Of a DNA stretch of 64,000 bases, positions 8,642 to 16,672 are shown in pieces. The position numbers and the translations under genes were made by a program. The notes below the pieces were generated by a model that saw only the letters and a program-made list of their open reading frames with translations, was not told where the DNA came from and did not search any database. The stretch's first letter is position 1. Each line of letters starts with the position of its first letter. Source of the DNA: Actinospineispora spinosispora DSM 44797 (GTDB lineage: Bacteria > Actinomycetota > Actinomycetes > Mycobacteriales > Pseudonocardiaceae); contig NZ_AUBB01000033.1 in assembly GCF_000429025.1 (NCBI RefSeq), positions 29,481-93,480 on the forward strand, written 5' to 3'.

Positions 8642-9961
8642 ATGGAGACAGCCGCCGCAGTCCGGATGGTGACCGCGCTCCTCGAGCGGGATCGAGAGTT
8701 CCCGATTGCGCTGACCAGGGAGTTGATGCGGATTCCGACGGTCAACCCGAAGTTCGAGACCGGTGCGGGCATCAATCGGGAGGCCGATGCCCAGCGGGTC
8801 GTCGCGGGGTACCTCGCCGATGCCGGGATGACCGTCGAGCAGTACGACGTCGTGCCCGACCGGCCCAATGTCTACGGTTTCCACGCCGGTTCCGACGAGC
8901 GCAGCCTCGTGCTCAACGGGCACATCGACGTGGTGCCGGTCGGCGACCGCGCCACCTGGTCGACCGATCCGTTCGGTGCCGAGCTGCGTGACGGCAGGCT
9001 GTACGGGCGCGGCGGTTACGACATGAAGGCGGGCGTCGCGGCCGCGGTCGCGACGGCGAGAGCGATCCACGAGTGCGGCATCGAGCTGGACGGGCGCCTC
9101 GAGGTACACAGTGTGGTCGACGAGGAGGCGGGCGGGTTCGGCACGAAGGACCTGGTCGGGCGGGGCCGCACGGCGTCGGCCGTCATCGTCGGCGAGCCCA
9201 CCCAGGGCCAGGTGATGCCGTGCCAGCCCGGGCTGGAGTGGGTGCGGGTCACCATCCGGGGCCTCAGCGCGCACGCCGGCTGGCGCTACAACGACATCTA
9301 TCCGCAGCGCGACACGAGCGACCGAACGCGGCCCGGGGTGAACGCGGCGGAGCTGGCCGCGCGGTTCCTCACCGCCGTGGGCCAGCTGGAGCGCGACTGG
9401 GGCTGCCGGAAACCGGCGCACCCCCTGCTGCCGCCGGGCATCACCACGATCAATCCGGGTGTGGTCCAGGTCGGCTCCGGCATCGGAGAGGACGGTCTTC
9501 CGGTGACGATGACGAACCCGGCGACCACACCGGACGTCGCGGTGCTCGACTTCGACCTGAAGTACCTGCCCAGCGAGACGTCGAAGGGGATCCGGGCCGA
9601 GTTCGAGGAGTTCGTCGCCCACTGGGCCGCGCAGGACTCCTGGCTGCGCGCCCATCCCCCACAGGTGCGCTGGGAGCTGGGCGACCTGCACTTCCCCGCG
9701 TTCGACACCCCGGTCGACTTCCCGGTCATCGACAGCATCCGGCGTCAGCGCGCCGAGCTGGGCCACACCACCGAGGTCACCGGGTTCGTCGCGGTGTGCG
9801 ACGGCGCGTTCTACCGCCCGACGGGCGCGGTCCCGCTGATCTACGGCGCGCTGGGTGCCGACGCGCACGGTCCCGACGAGTGGGTCGACGTCGAGTCGAT
9901 CGTCGACACCGCGAAGGTGTACGCCGCCGCGGCGATCGAGTACTGCGGGGTCCGGCCATGA
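8642..9961 (+). CDS. M20 family metallopeptidase (ArgE/DapE-like)
   Basis: 439 residues from ATG 8642. All M20 metal motifs are present: LNGHIDVVPVGD (first ligand), YGRGGYDMKAG (bridging Asp), VVDEEAGG (catalytic Glu pair), VIVGEPTQG, a dimerisation lid with LSAHAG, and the late His in GADAHGPDEWV. The family removes acyl groups from N-acylated amino acids or related amides. The stop overlaps the NCS1 permease start (ATGA), so import and hydrolysis are coupled. Confidence 0.88.
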   Translation: METAAAVRMVTALLERDREFPIALTRELMRIPTVNPKFETGAGINREADAQRVVAGYLADAGMTVEQYDVVPDRPNVYGFHAGSDERSLVLNGHIDVVPVGDRATWSTDPFGAELRDGRLYGRGGYDMKAGVAAAVATARAIHECGIELDGRLEVHSVVDEEAGGFGTKDLVGRGRTASAVIVGEPTQGQVMPCQPGLEWVRVTIRGLSAHAGWRYNDIYPQRDTSDRTRPGVNAAELAARFLTAVGQLERDWGCRKPAHPLLPPGITTINPGVVQVGSGIGEDGLPVTMTNPATTPDVAVLDFDLKYLPSETSKGIRAEFEEFVAHWAAQDSWLRAHPPQVRWELGDLHFPAFDTPVDFPVIDSIRRQRAELGHTTEVTGFVAVCDGAFYRPTGAVPLIYGALGADAHGPDEWVDVESIVDTAKVYAAAAIEYCGVRP

Positions 9962-11373
9962 GCGAGTCCGAGGAGGCACTGGCTCGCCGGTACCGGCAGC
10001 CGAAGGGCATCGAGCAGTACGGCGTCGAGGCGATCCCCGACGAGAAGAAGACCGTCCGCTGGTGGGACGTGTCGTTCATGATCCTGAACTTCCTGATCAA
10101 CCCGGGGATGATTCTGATCGCGGGCGGCGCGGTCGCGGCGGGCTTGCCGTTCTGGGCGGCGGTCGCGGCGATGACCGGCGGCATCGTCGTCGCGTTCGCC
10201 GCGTACTCGGTCATGGCAACGGTGGGTGTCGACTACGGGCTGCCCGGTCAGGTCGGTACCCGGATCACCTTCGGGCTGCGCGGCGCCCAGTGGATCCCCT
10301 CGGCCCTGCACATGATCAGCTCGGTCTACTGGTTCGCCTTCCAGACGGTCGCCGGCGCACTGGGCATCATCGCGGTGCTGCGCGGGCTGACCGGCCAGAC
10401 GTTCAGCTTCGCGCTGGTCAGCGTGCTGTTCGCGGTGATACAGGCCGCGGTGGCGCTGATCGGCTACGACTCGGTGAAGGTGCTGTCGCGGGTCGCGTTC
10501 CCGGTGAAGATCCTGCTGTCGGTCGTGTTCATCGTGGTGTTGATGACGAACGATGCGCCGGGTTACTCCCCCGGCGAGGTGCTCGGGTTCGCGGGGCACA
10601 TCCCCTGGCAGTGGCCGCTGATCGCACTGTGGCTGGGCAGCGTGGTGTCCGCCTGGCTCTCGATGATCACCAACGCCAGCGACTTCTGCCGTTACTCGCG
10701 CAGCCGGGTCGACATGTGGGCGGGGACGATGGCCGCCGCCGTGATCGGCACGTTGATCACCGCGTTCGTGGGCTGCTACGCGGCGGCCGCATCGGGTGGC
10801 AACGCCAACGCGTTCGACGTGCTCGCCCAGATCACGCACAACCCGCTGCTGCTGGGTGTCGTCCTGCTCTACATCGTGCTGGACAACTGGACGATCAACG
10901 TGCTGAACCTGTACACGGCGGGGCTGGCGCTGGTGAACATCGTGCGCAGGCTCGGCCGGTTCTGGGCGACGCTGGGGCTCGCGGTGATCGGCATCGCGCT
11001 GTCGCTGCTGCCCGAGCTGGTCAACGGGTTCACCGGGTTCATGACGGTGATGGGGAACTTCTTCGCGCCGGTCGCCGGTGTGCTGATCGCCGACTACCTG
11101 TTCGGCAAGCGGATGAGCATCGTCGTCCCGGAGCTGTTCGACCGGAAGGGGCGCTACTGGTACTGGTCCGGGTTCAACTGGCTGGCCGTGGGCTGGGTGG
11201 TCGCCGGGTTCGGAATCTATCTGCTGTTGCCCGAGGTCACGGTGCCCTCGGTGAGCTGCACGCTCATCGTGCTGCTCGGCTACGCACTGACCGCGCGGCT
11301 GCTGGGCCGCCTGCCGGCGCTGCATACCGCGAACGAGCCGGTCACTGCCCGGGAGGCGTCGATGACCTCGTGA
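9958..11373 (+). CDS. NCS1-family permease (cytosine/purine/allantoin type)
   Basis: 471 residues with about 12 membrane helices. The N-terminal cytoplasmic segment GIEQYGVEAIPDEKKTVRWW leads into helix 1 (WDVSFMILNFLINPGMILIAGG), typical of nucleobase:cation symporters. Later features are NASDFCRYSRSR, VLLYIVLDNWTINVLNLYTAGL and the final VMGNFFAPVAGVLIADYL. It probably imports the substrate of the adjacent M20 enzyme: a heterocyclic or acylated nitrogen compound (inference). Confidence 0.87.
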   Translation: MSESEEALARRYRQPKGIEQYGVEAIPDEKKTVRWWDVSFMILNFLINPGMILIAGGAVAAGLPFWAAVAAMTGGIVVAFAAYSVMATVGVDYGLPGQVGTRITFGLRGAQWIPSALHMISSVYWFAFQTVAGALGIIAVLRGLTGQTFSFALVSVLFAVIQAAVALIGYDSVKVLSRVAFPVKILLSVVFIVVLMTNDAPGYSPGEVLGFAGHIPWQWPLIALWLGSVVSAWLSMITNASDFCRYSRSRVDMWAGTMAAAVIGTLITAFVGCYAAAASGGNANAFDVLAQITHNPLLLGVVLLYIVLDNWTINVLNLYTAGLALVNIVRRLGRFWATLGLAVIGIALSLLPELVNGFTGFMTVMGNFFAPVAGVLIADYLFGKRMSIVVPELFDRKGRYWYWSGFNWLAVGWVVAGFGIYLLLPEVTVPSVSCTLIVLLGYALTARLLGRLPALHTANEPVTAREASMTS

Positions 11374-11791
11374 TGAGTGCGGGACTCGTACTCGGCCCGT
11401 ACAGCTCCATGCCGATCGACGGGGCGAACCCGGTGAATCCGAGCTCGCGGTATAGGGCCTGCCCCGGTGGGTCGGCGACGAGCGACAGGTAGACGTCCGG
11501 CTCGCTCTGTGCCGCCAGCTCCAGCAGCCTGGTCAGGATGCGGCGGCCGATGCCTCGGCGCTGGTGTTCGGGTTCGACCGCCATGTCGACGACCTGCAGC
11601 GCCAGCGAACCGTCACCGATGAGCCGGCCCATGCCGACGACCGGGCCACCGTCGATCGTGGCGATGACGGAGGCCCAGCTGCGCGGCAGGCCGCGCCGGG
11701 CGGCCTCGATCGACCGGGGGCTCAGCCCGGCGCACGCACGCAGGCGCACGAAGTCCTCGGGTGTCGGGGTCTGGTCGTGGAGTACGTACAC
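11342..11791 (-). CDS. GNAT family N-acetyltransferase
   Basis: 149 residues from GTG 11791. The acetyl-CoA site is clear: LQVVDMAVEPEHQRRGIGRRIL (residues about 66-87), with a C-terminal GQALYRELGFTGFAPSIGM strand/helix seen in many GNAT proteins. Substrate unknown. Its last codons overlap the 3' end of the permease gene by 32 bp on the opposite strand. Upstream lie three tRNA genes in the same orientation. Confidence 0.85.
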   Translation of the reverse strand: MYVLHDQTPTPEDFVRLRACAGLSPRSIEAARRGLPRSWASVIATIDGGPVVGMGRLIGDGSLALQVVDMAVEPEHQRRGIGRRILTRLLELAAQSEPDVYLSLVADPPGQALYRELGFTGFAPSIGMELYGPSTSPALITRSSTPPGQ

Positions 11792-11807
11792 GTGCTCGAC
11801 TCTACGG

Positions 11808-11880
11808 TGGCGTGGGCCGGGTTCGAACCGGCGTCCTCGGCTTTATGAGAGCCGCGCTTTTCCCATTGAGCTACCACGCC
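11808..11880 (-). tRNA. tRNA-Met (CAT anticodon), elongator type
   Basis: Cloverleaf with acceptor GGCGTGG/CCACGCC, anticodon stem CGGCT/AGCCG around loop CTCATAA (anticodon CAT) and T-arm GCCGG-TTCGAAC-CCGGC. The first acceptor pair is G-C and the anticodon stem lacks the three G-C pairs of an initiator, so it is an elongator; a lysidine-modified Ile tRNA with the same anticodon cannot be excluded. CCA is not encoded. Confidence 0.88.
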
Positions 11881-11896
11881 CTGTGCAATTGAAGAA

Positions 11897-11973
11897 TGGT
11901 GCGCCGGGAGGGATTCGAACCCCCAACCCTCTCATTCGAAGTGAGATGCTCTGATCCGTTGAGCTACCGGCGC
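11897..11973 (-). tRNA. tRNA-Arg (TCG anticodon), CCA encoded
   Basis: Acceptor GCGCCGG/CCGGCGC, anticodon stem TCTCA/TGAGA around CTTCGAA (anticodon TCG), and T-arm GGGGG-TTCGAAT-CCCTC. Discriminator A is followed by an encoded CCA at 11897-11899. Confidence 0.93.
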
Positions 11974-11977
11974 GGGG

Positions 11978-12050
11978 TGTGACCACAGGGATTCGAACCC
12001 TGTCCTGCCGGATCACAACCGGCTGTGCGTGCCCGCTACACCATGGTCAC
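11978..12050 (-). tRNA. tRNA-His (GTG anticodon)
   Basis: Acceptor GTGACCA/TGGTCAC, anticodon stem GCCGG/CCGGC around TTGTGAT (anticodon GTG), and T-arm CAGGG-TTCGAAT-CCCTG. A genomic G occupies position -1 (12051). The discriminator reads A, then CCC, so the usual C73 of bacterial tRNA-His is absent and CCA is not encoded. Confidence 0.9.
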
Positions 12051-12070
12051 CACGACAGTGCCCGGCGCGC

Positions 12071-12105
12071 AAAAAAGCCGCCGGACCTGGGCAGGTCGGG
12101 CGGCT
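12071..12105 (-). terminator. Rho-independent terminator
   Basis: On the minus strand an AGCCGCC/GGCGGCT stem with inner GACCTG/CAGGTC is followed by six T residues. It ends the leftward transcript carrying the alpha/beta hydrolase and separates it from the tRNA genes. Confidence 0.85.
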
Positions 12106-12127
12106 GAGCCACTGCACGAGAGAACAG

Positions 12128-12193
12128 CTAGCGGCGCCGCGCGACCTGGCGATGCATGCGGCGATGGGTTCCGCTCCCGCTGTTCTGGCTCAT
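12128..12193 (-). CDS. Possible 21-residue basic peptide
   Basis: An ATG 10 bp after the hydrolase stop opens a 21-codon frame MSQNSGSGTHRRMHRQVARR(R), ended by TAG, with the terminator about 22 bp further on. Seven of the last eleven residues are Arg. Position in the transcript and gap before the terminator fit a real small gene, but no strong ribosome site is visible and I recognise no family. Confidence 0.25.
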   Translation of the reverse strand: MSQNSGSGTHRRMHRQVARRR

Positions 12194-12203
12194 GTCGACA
12201 ACG

Positions 12204-13052
12204 CTAACGGTCACGCATTTCCCGCGCCATCGAGTTTCTCCCGGTGCGTGTGGCGAATTCGAGGAGTTCGGTGTTGTAGCGGGATTGCTCGCTGATGTAG
12301 AGGCCGTGGCCAGCTCCGGGAAGAACGACGAGCGTGCTGTCCGGGATCAATGCGGCGCTCGGGCGGCCGGTGCGCTCGATCGGCGCGGAGGTGTCGGCGT
12401 CGCCTTGGATGACCAGCGTCGGCACCCGCAGCGCGGCGAGCTCGCCGCGCAGGTCCGCGGTGGCGAACGCGCGGGTCGTCTCGACCAGGATGTGGACCGG
12501 GGTGTCCAGGATCTGGCGAGCGGTCCAGTCCATCAGCGCGGGCGACACGTCGTAGCCGATGCCCCAGTACCCGGCGGCACGGGCGTCGATCCAGGCACCC
12601 ACATCGGTGAGCAGCTCACGCTCGTTCGCGGCCGTCATCTCGGGGGTGACGCCGTCCGGGTTGTCCTCGGCGTACGCCAGGAACGGTGTGGTCGGCGCGC
12701 TCAGGACCAGTCCGCTGATGCGGGTGTCACCGTGGCGGGTCAGGTAGCGAACCGCTTCGGCCGCACCCATGGACTGGGCGACCAGCAGCACGTCGTCGAG
12801 GCCGAGGCCCTCGATGACGGCGGCGATGTCGTCGGCGAGCGAGTCCAGGTCGTACCCGAGGGAGGGCCGATCCGAGCGGCCGTGCCCACGCCGGTCGACC
12901 GTGATGCACCGCAGACCGGCCCGGCCCAGATGCGCCACCTGATACGCCCACATGTCGCCGGTCAGTCCCCAGGCGTGCACGAACAGAGCCGGCCGGCCCC
13001 GCCCCCACTCCGAGTAGAACAGCCGCGACCCGGTGATCTCAACAAAAGGCAT
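12204..13052 (-). CDS. Alpha/beta hydrolase
   Basis: 282 residues. The fold shows LFYSEWGRGRPALFVHAWGL (oxyanion region), CITVDRRGHGRSDRPS, nucleophile elbow VAQSMGAAEAVRYL (Ser in A-Q-S-M-G, first Gly of the usual GxSxG replaced by Ala), the acid in IQGDADTSAPIE and the His in LPGAGHGLYISE. This resembles non-heme chloroperoxidase/esterase-type hydrolases. Substrate unknown. It is downstream of idi in the same orientation but 54 bp away, so membership of the terpenoid cluster is uncertain. Confidence 0.85.
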   Translation of the reverse strand: MPFVEITGSRLFYSEWGRGRPALFVHAWGLTGDMWAYQVAHLGRAGLRCITVDRRGHGRSDRPSLGYDLDSLADDIAAVIEGLGLDDVLLVAQSMGAAEAVRYLTRHGDTRISGLVLSAPTTPFLAYAEDNPDGVTPEMTAANERELLTDVGAWIDARAAGYWGIGYDVSPALMDWTARQILDTPVHILVETTRAFATADLRGELAALRVPTLVIQGDADTSAPIERTGRPSAALIPDSTLVVLPGAGHGLYISEQSRYNTELLEFATRTGRNSMAREMRDR

Positions 13053-13106
13053 GCAGCCACGCTAAAGCCACTCCCCTGACACCTTCTGGCAGTGAACTTC
13101 GCCTAC

Positions 13107-13751
13107 CTAGCGTGCACTTCGCACAGGTTGGGACGTGTGCGACGTGCACTCTGGGTGCGCGACGTCGCTGCGAGGCGCGGCGGGCGGGAGACGCTCGTCG
13201 GGCGCTGTGGGCCAGTCGCAGACGGTTGTGCCCCAGGGGAGCAGGTGCTGGACCTGCTCGCGGCACCACGGCGACACCTCGAAGGCGCCGGAGGTGACGG
13301 CGTCGCACAGCTCGGCCCACTCGACCCAGCGGAAGTCGTCGGTCTCGTCGGGGTCGGGCGTGGGGGTCTCGTCGGTGTAGGCCCGGAAGACGGGGCACAG
13401 CTCGTTCTCCACCACGCCGTTGCCCATCACCGCGCGGTAGCGGAACTCGGGCAGTATCAGGTCGAGACCCGTCGGGGTGACACCGAGCTCCTCCCTCAGC
13501 CGCCGGAGCACGGCCGACGCCAGCGTCTCGCCGGGCGCCGGGTGTCCGCAGCAGGAATTGGTCCACACGCCGGGCCAGGTCTTCTTCCGCGCCGAACGAC
13601 GGGTCATCAACACCTCGTTGCGGGAATTGCTGAGGTAACACGAGAACGCCAGATGCAACGGGGTTTCAGCATGGTGGACAGTCGCCTTGTCCGCACTTCC
13701 GATAAAACGCCCTGCCTCGTCGAGCAGCACCACCTCTTCCACTGAACTCAC
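13107..13751 (-). CDS. idi: Isopentenyl-diphosphate delta-isomerase, type I
   Basis: 214 residues from GTG 13751. It is a Nudix-fold IDI with SNSRNEVLMTRRS, the catalytic Cys in WTNSCCGHPAPGE, and the metal-binding Glu pair in VLRRLREELGV and GVVENELCPVFRAY. It interconverts IPP and DMAPP, feeding the prenyl synthase and terpene synthase encoded divergently. It is longer than the usual 175-190 residues: the last 30 or so (APRSDVAHPECTSHTS...) are encoded by the stem-loop at 13112-13149 and are probably an acquired tail. Confidence 0.92.
   Translation of the reverse strand: MSSVEEVVLLDEAGRFIGSADKATVHHAETPLHLAFSCYLSNSRNEVLMTRRSARKKTWPGVWTNSCCGHPAPGETLASAVLRRLREELGVTPTGLDLILPEFRYRAVMGNGVVENELCPVFRAYTDETPTPDPDETDDFRWVEWAELCDAVTSGAFEVSPWCREQVQHLLPWGTTVCDWPTAPDERLPPAAPRSDVAHPECTSHTSQPVRSAR
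13112..13149. repeat. Stem-loop overlapping the idi 3' end
   Basis: Arms GTGCACTTCGCACA and TGTGCGACGTGCAC match at 13 of 14 positions around a 10-nt loop. Same family as the stem-loops at 1123, 28197, 32393 and 39415. Here it lies inside the coding frame of idi. Confidence 0.7.
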
Positions 13752-14255
13752 TCCGTCCTGGTATTAGTCGCGCCATCGGGCGCGTACGAACAGCGACGAT
13801 GACAGCCACCCGCTCGACGGTCAAGCCCTGTGTCGATAAAGCAGGAAAAAGGAAAATCAGACCCGGCCCCGAGCCGGTACCGCTGACCCGACCGCGTGGT
13901 CGGGCGAGGCAACCGGCAGGGCGGCACGTCAGACGACGGGCGCCACATGCGACACAAAGAATGTAAGGAACACGCAAGGCCGCTAGAGGATCAAGGGCTC
14001 AAACGCCTACCTTGGACCTACGCAACACGCAAAGTGCTTGCACTGGCACGTAAAGAGTGTAAGGATCTCGTCCAAGCAGCGGGGCGGTCACCAGTCGGTG
14101 AGTGGCGGCCCCCGGAGAAGCACCTGCTCGTTTCATGGACCGGTGAACGAACACCGCGCCATTCCGGCAGGCGACCCGAACCACATACACGCTGACCTCG
14201 CGATGAAGTCATCAGACGTTCTTCGGATCGAGGTGGACAGAATCCGGAGATCTTT
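13752..14255. promoter_or_regulatory. Divergent idi/P450 intergenic region
   Basis: 504 bp without a convincing gene, lower in GC than its flanks. It holds a CCCGACC-gcgt-GGTCGGG hairpin at 13887-13904 and two direct copies of AAAGA(A/G)TGTAAGGA(A/T)C at 13956-13971 and 14052-14067, 96 bp apart. These look like binding sites for a cluster regulator and should contain the promoters of idi and the P450 operon. GGAG about 8 bp before ATG 14256 is the P450 ribosome site. Confidence 0.5.
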
Positions 14256-15626
14256 ATGACCGTCACCCAGACGAACAGTCATTACAAGATCGGCGATGCT
14301 CCCGGGCGGGTACCGATCTTGGGGAATGCTATCCAGATATTCCGTGAGCCACTCACCTATCTGCCCACCTTGCGCCACCACGGTGATCTGGTCCGGGTGA
14401 AACTGGGCCGGGATATCGCATACATGGCGGTGTCGCACGACGTCGTCCAGGAGGTGCTGCACAACCCGCACGCATTCGACAAGGGCGGCGAGTTCATCGA
14501 CAAGATGCGGGTCATTCTCGGCGACGGTGTCGGCACCTGCAGCGTGACGACCCACAAACGTCAGCGTCGGTTCATCCAGCCCGCGTTCACCAAGGAGAAG
14601 ATCTCCGGCTACACCGAGGTGATGGCCAAGCACGTGTCCGACCTGGTCGACTCGTGGCAGCCGGGCCAGGAGGTCAACCTGCCCGAGGAGATGAGCAGGT
14701 TGACGACCAGGGTGACGGCCCAGGCGATGTTCTCCGACGAGCAGGTCAGCACGGAGGCGATCGCCGAGGTCCAGCGTTCCTTCCCGGTGGTGTGGAAGGG
14801 CGTCTACCACCGGATGATGCTGCCGCTTCCGTTGCTGCATCAGCTTCCGACCAGGGCGAACAAGGACTTCCGGCACGCGCTCCAGCGGCTGGAGGACGTC
14901 ATCTCGTCGATGCTGGTGGCCTACCGCCGCGACGGCGGCCCGCACGAGGACATCCTGTCCGTCCTGATGTCGGGCCGGGACGAAGACGGTGTCGGCCTGA
15001 CCGACGCGGAGATCCGCGACGAGCTGATGACCGTGCTCGCGGCCGGGGTGGAGACCCCGGCATCGGGGCTGACCTGGGCGCTCTACCTGCTGAGCCAGCA
15101 CCCCGAAGCCGAGTCCCGCCTGCACGAGGAGGTCGACTCGGTACTGGGCGGCCGCACGGCGACCGACGCGGACTATCCGGCGTTGCCGTTCACGAACCGC
15201 GTGGTCAACGAGGCGCTGAGGATGTTCCCGCCGGTGTGGTTCATCACCCGCAGGGCGGTCGTCGACACGACGCTGGCCGGGTACGACATCCCCCGGGGCG
15301 CGAGCATCCTGTTCAGCCCGTACGCGCTGCACCGGGACCCGGCGGTGTTCACCGATCCGGAGTCGTTCGTGCCCGACCGCTGGCTGCCGGAGAATCTGAG
15401 GAAGCTGCCGCGCAACGCGGTGATCTCGTTCAGCGGCGGCACCCGCAAATGCCTCGGCGACGCTCTGGCCAACCACGAGATGACCATCGCGCTCGCCTCG
15501 ATCGCCGCCCGGTGGAGGTTCCGGCACAAGCCGGGCCACACCCTCACGCCGGTGGCGCACGCGGAGCTGACCACGGGCGACCTCCCGATGATCGTCGAGG
15601 CACGCCGCCAAGGCCACTCGGCATGA
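14256..15626 (+). CDS. Cytochrome P450 (terpenoid-type)
   Basis: 456 residues. Class signatures are complete: I-helix LAAGVETPASGLTW, K-helix ExxR in NEALRMFPP, and heme loop FSGGTRKCLGDALA with the axial Cys. The N-terminus (PGRVPILGNAIQIFREPLTY) has no membrane anchor, so it is a soluble bacterial P450 needing ferredoxin partners from elsewhere. Together with the downstream terpene synthase it resembles the CYP170/CYP183 oxygenases that oxidise sesquiterpenes. It is the first gene of the operon; its stop overlaps the terpene synthase start (ATGA). Confidence 0.92.
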   Translation: MTVTQTNSHYKIGDAPGRVPILGNAIQIFREPLTYLPTLRHHGDLVRVKLGRDIAYMAVSHDVVQEVLHNPHAFDKGGEFIDKMRVILGDGVGTCSVTTHKRQRRFIQPAFTKEKISGYTEVMAKHVSDLVDSWQPGQEVNLPEEMSRLTTRVTAQAMFSDEQVSTEAIAEVQRSFPVVWKGVYHRMMLPLPLLHQLPTRANKDFRHALQRLEDVISSMLVAYRRDGGPHEDILSVLMSGRDEDGVGLTDAEIRDELMTVLAAGVETPASGLTWALYLLSQHPEAESRLHEEVDSVLGGRTATDADYPALPFTNRVVNEALRMFPPVWFITRRAVVDTTLAGYDIPRGASILFSPYALHRDPAVFTDPESFVPDRWLPENLRKLPRNAVISFSGGTRKCLGDALANHEMTIALASIAARWRFRHKPGHTLTPVAHAELTTGDLPMIVEARRQGHSA

Positions 15627-16672
15627 CCGGCGTCGACACCAGGCCCTCGGCGCGGCCGACCGTCGCGCCGCCGCCGGGGCACCCGCTGCTCGACCTTCCC
15701 TCGGCGGTCTCCCCGCACCGGGCCGAGCTCGAGGCCGCGATCCTCGAGTGGGCGGTCCGCTACGAGCTTCTGGACGACGAGCGCGCGCGGGAGAAGCTCG
15801 CGCGCACCCGGCTCGGCGAGCTCGTGGCGCGCTCCTACCCCACGATCATCCCGTCCAGGGTCGAGGCGGTCGCGGGGTGGTTCACCTGGGCGTTTGTCAT
15901 CGACGACTGCTACGAGGCGTGGACCGGCCGCTATGACGAGGCCGCCGCGCGCACCATGGGTGTCCTGACCAGGCAGCCCGCGCGCGACCGCTCGGACACC
16001 CGGTTGGAAGCACAGCTCGCCGCCGTGTGGCATCGGCTGGCGGCCGACATGAGCACCGAGTGGCGCCTGCGGTTCGCCCAGCACATGGGGCACTTCCTGG
16101 CCGCGTTCAAGTACGAGGCCGTCAACCGGCGCACCGGGCGGGTTCCGGAGCTGCTGGGCTACACCCAGCTGCGGCGGGCCTCCGGCGGCATCACGCCGTC
16201 GCTGGATCTGCTGCAGGTGGCGACCGGGCGGGAGGTGCCCGCGCTGCTGCACGAGTTCGAACAGGTCCACACGATGTTCAACCGGACCGCCGACGTCGTG
16301 GTGTGGGTCAACGACATCATGTCGCTGCGCAAGGAGCTCGCCGCCGGGGAGACCACGAACGGTGTGCTCGTCCTCGCCGAGGAACGGGGCATCGGGCTGC
16401 AGGAGGCGATCGACGAGGTCTACGAGCTGGTCGCACGGCAGATCGACCAGTTCGAGCAGGCCTGGGCGGAGCTGGAGTTCGTGATGCACCGCTGGCATGG
16501 GCTGGAACCCGGGGCCGTCGAGGCGATGCGCACCTTCGCCGGTGGGATGCGCTCCTGGATGCGCGGCAACCTCGACTGGTCCGGCCTCAGCGACCGCTAC
16601 CAGGTCACCGACGGCGTGCTCCTGGCCACCGATCCATCCCTGGTGATGCCGACGGATCGGGGAACACGATGA
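15623..16672 (+). CDS. Class I terpene synthase
   Basis: 349 residues. The aspartate-rich Mg motif is DDCYE at 94-98 and the second Mg triad is NDIMSLRKE at 230-238 (the NDxxSxxxE-type sequence); a late R-Y pair (SDRYQ) is present. These place it among bacterial class I cyclases of the pentalenene-synthase type, which ionise FPP, GPP or GGPP. The polyprenyl synthase two genes on supplies the substrate, but chain length and product cannot be read from sequence. ATGA overlaps join it to both neighbours. Confidence 0.92.
   Translation: MTGVDTRPSARPTVAPPPGHPLLDLPSAVSPHRAELEAAILEWAVRYELLDDERAREKLARTRLGELVARSYPTIIPSRVEAVAGWFTWAFVIDDCYEAWTGRYDEAAARTMGVLTRQPARDRSDTRLEAQLAAVWHRLAADMSTEWRLRFAQHMGHFLAAFKYEAVNRRTGRVPELLGYTQLRRASGGITPSLDLLQVATGREVPALLHEFEQVHTMFNRTADVVVWVNDIMSLRKELAAGETTNGVLVLAEERGIGLQEAIDEVYELVARQIDQFEQAWAELEFVMHRWHGLEPGAVEAMRTFAGGMRSWMRGNLDWSGLSDRYQVTDGVLLATDPSLVMPTDRGTR

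Noticed and set aside
11808..11880. Initiator tRNA-Met
   Set aside because: The first acceptor pair is G-C and the anticodon stem lacks the three consecutive G-C pairs, so it is an elongator-type (or Ile2) tRNA.
13896..14195. 99-codon + frame between idi and the P450 gene
   Set aside because: No ribosome site, no recognisable domain, and the frame depends on the direct repeats; it looks non-coding.
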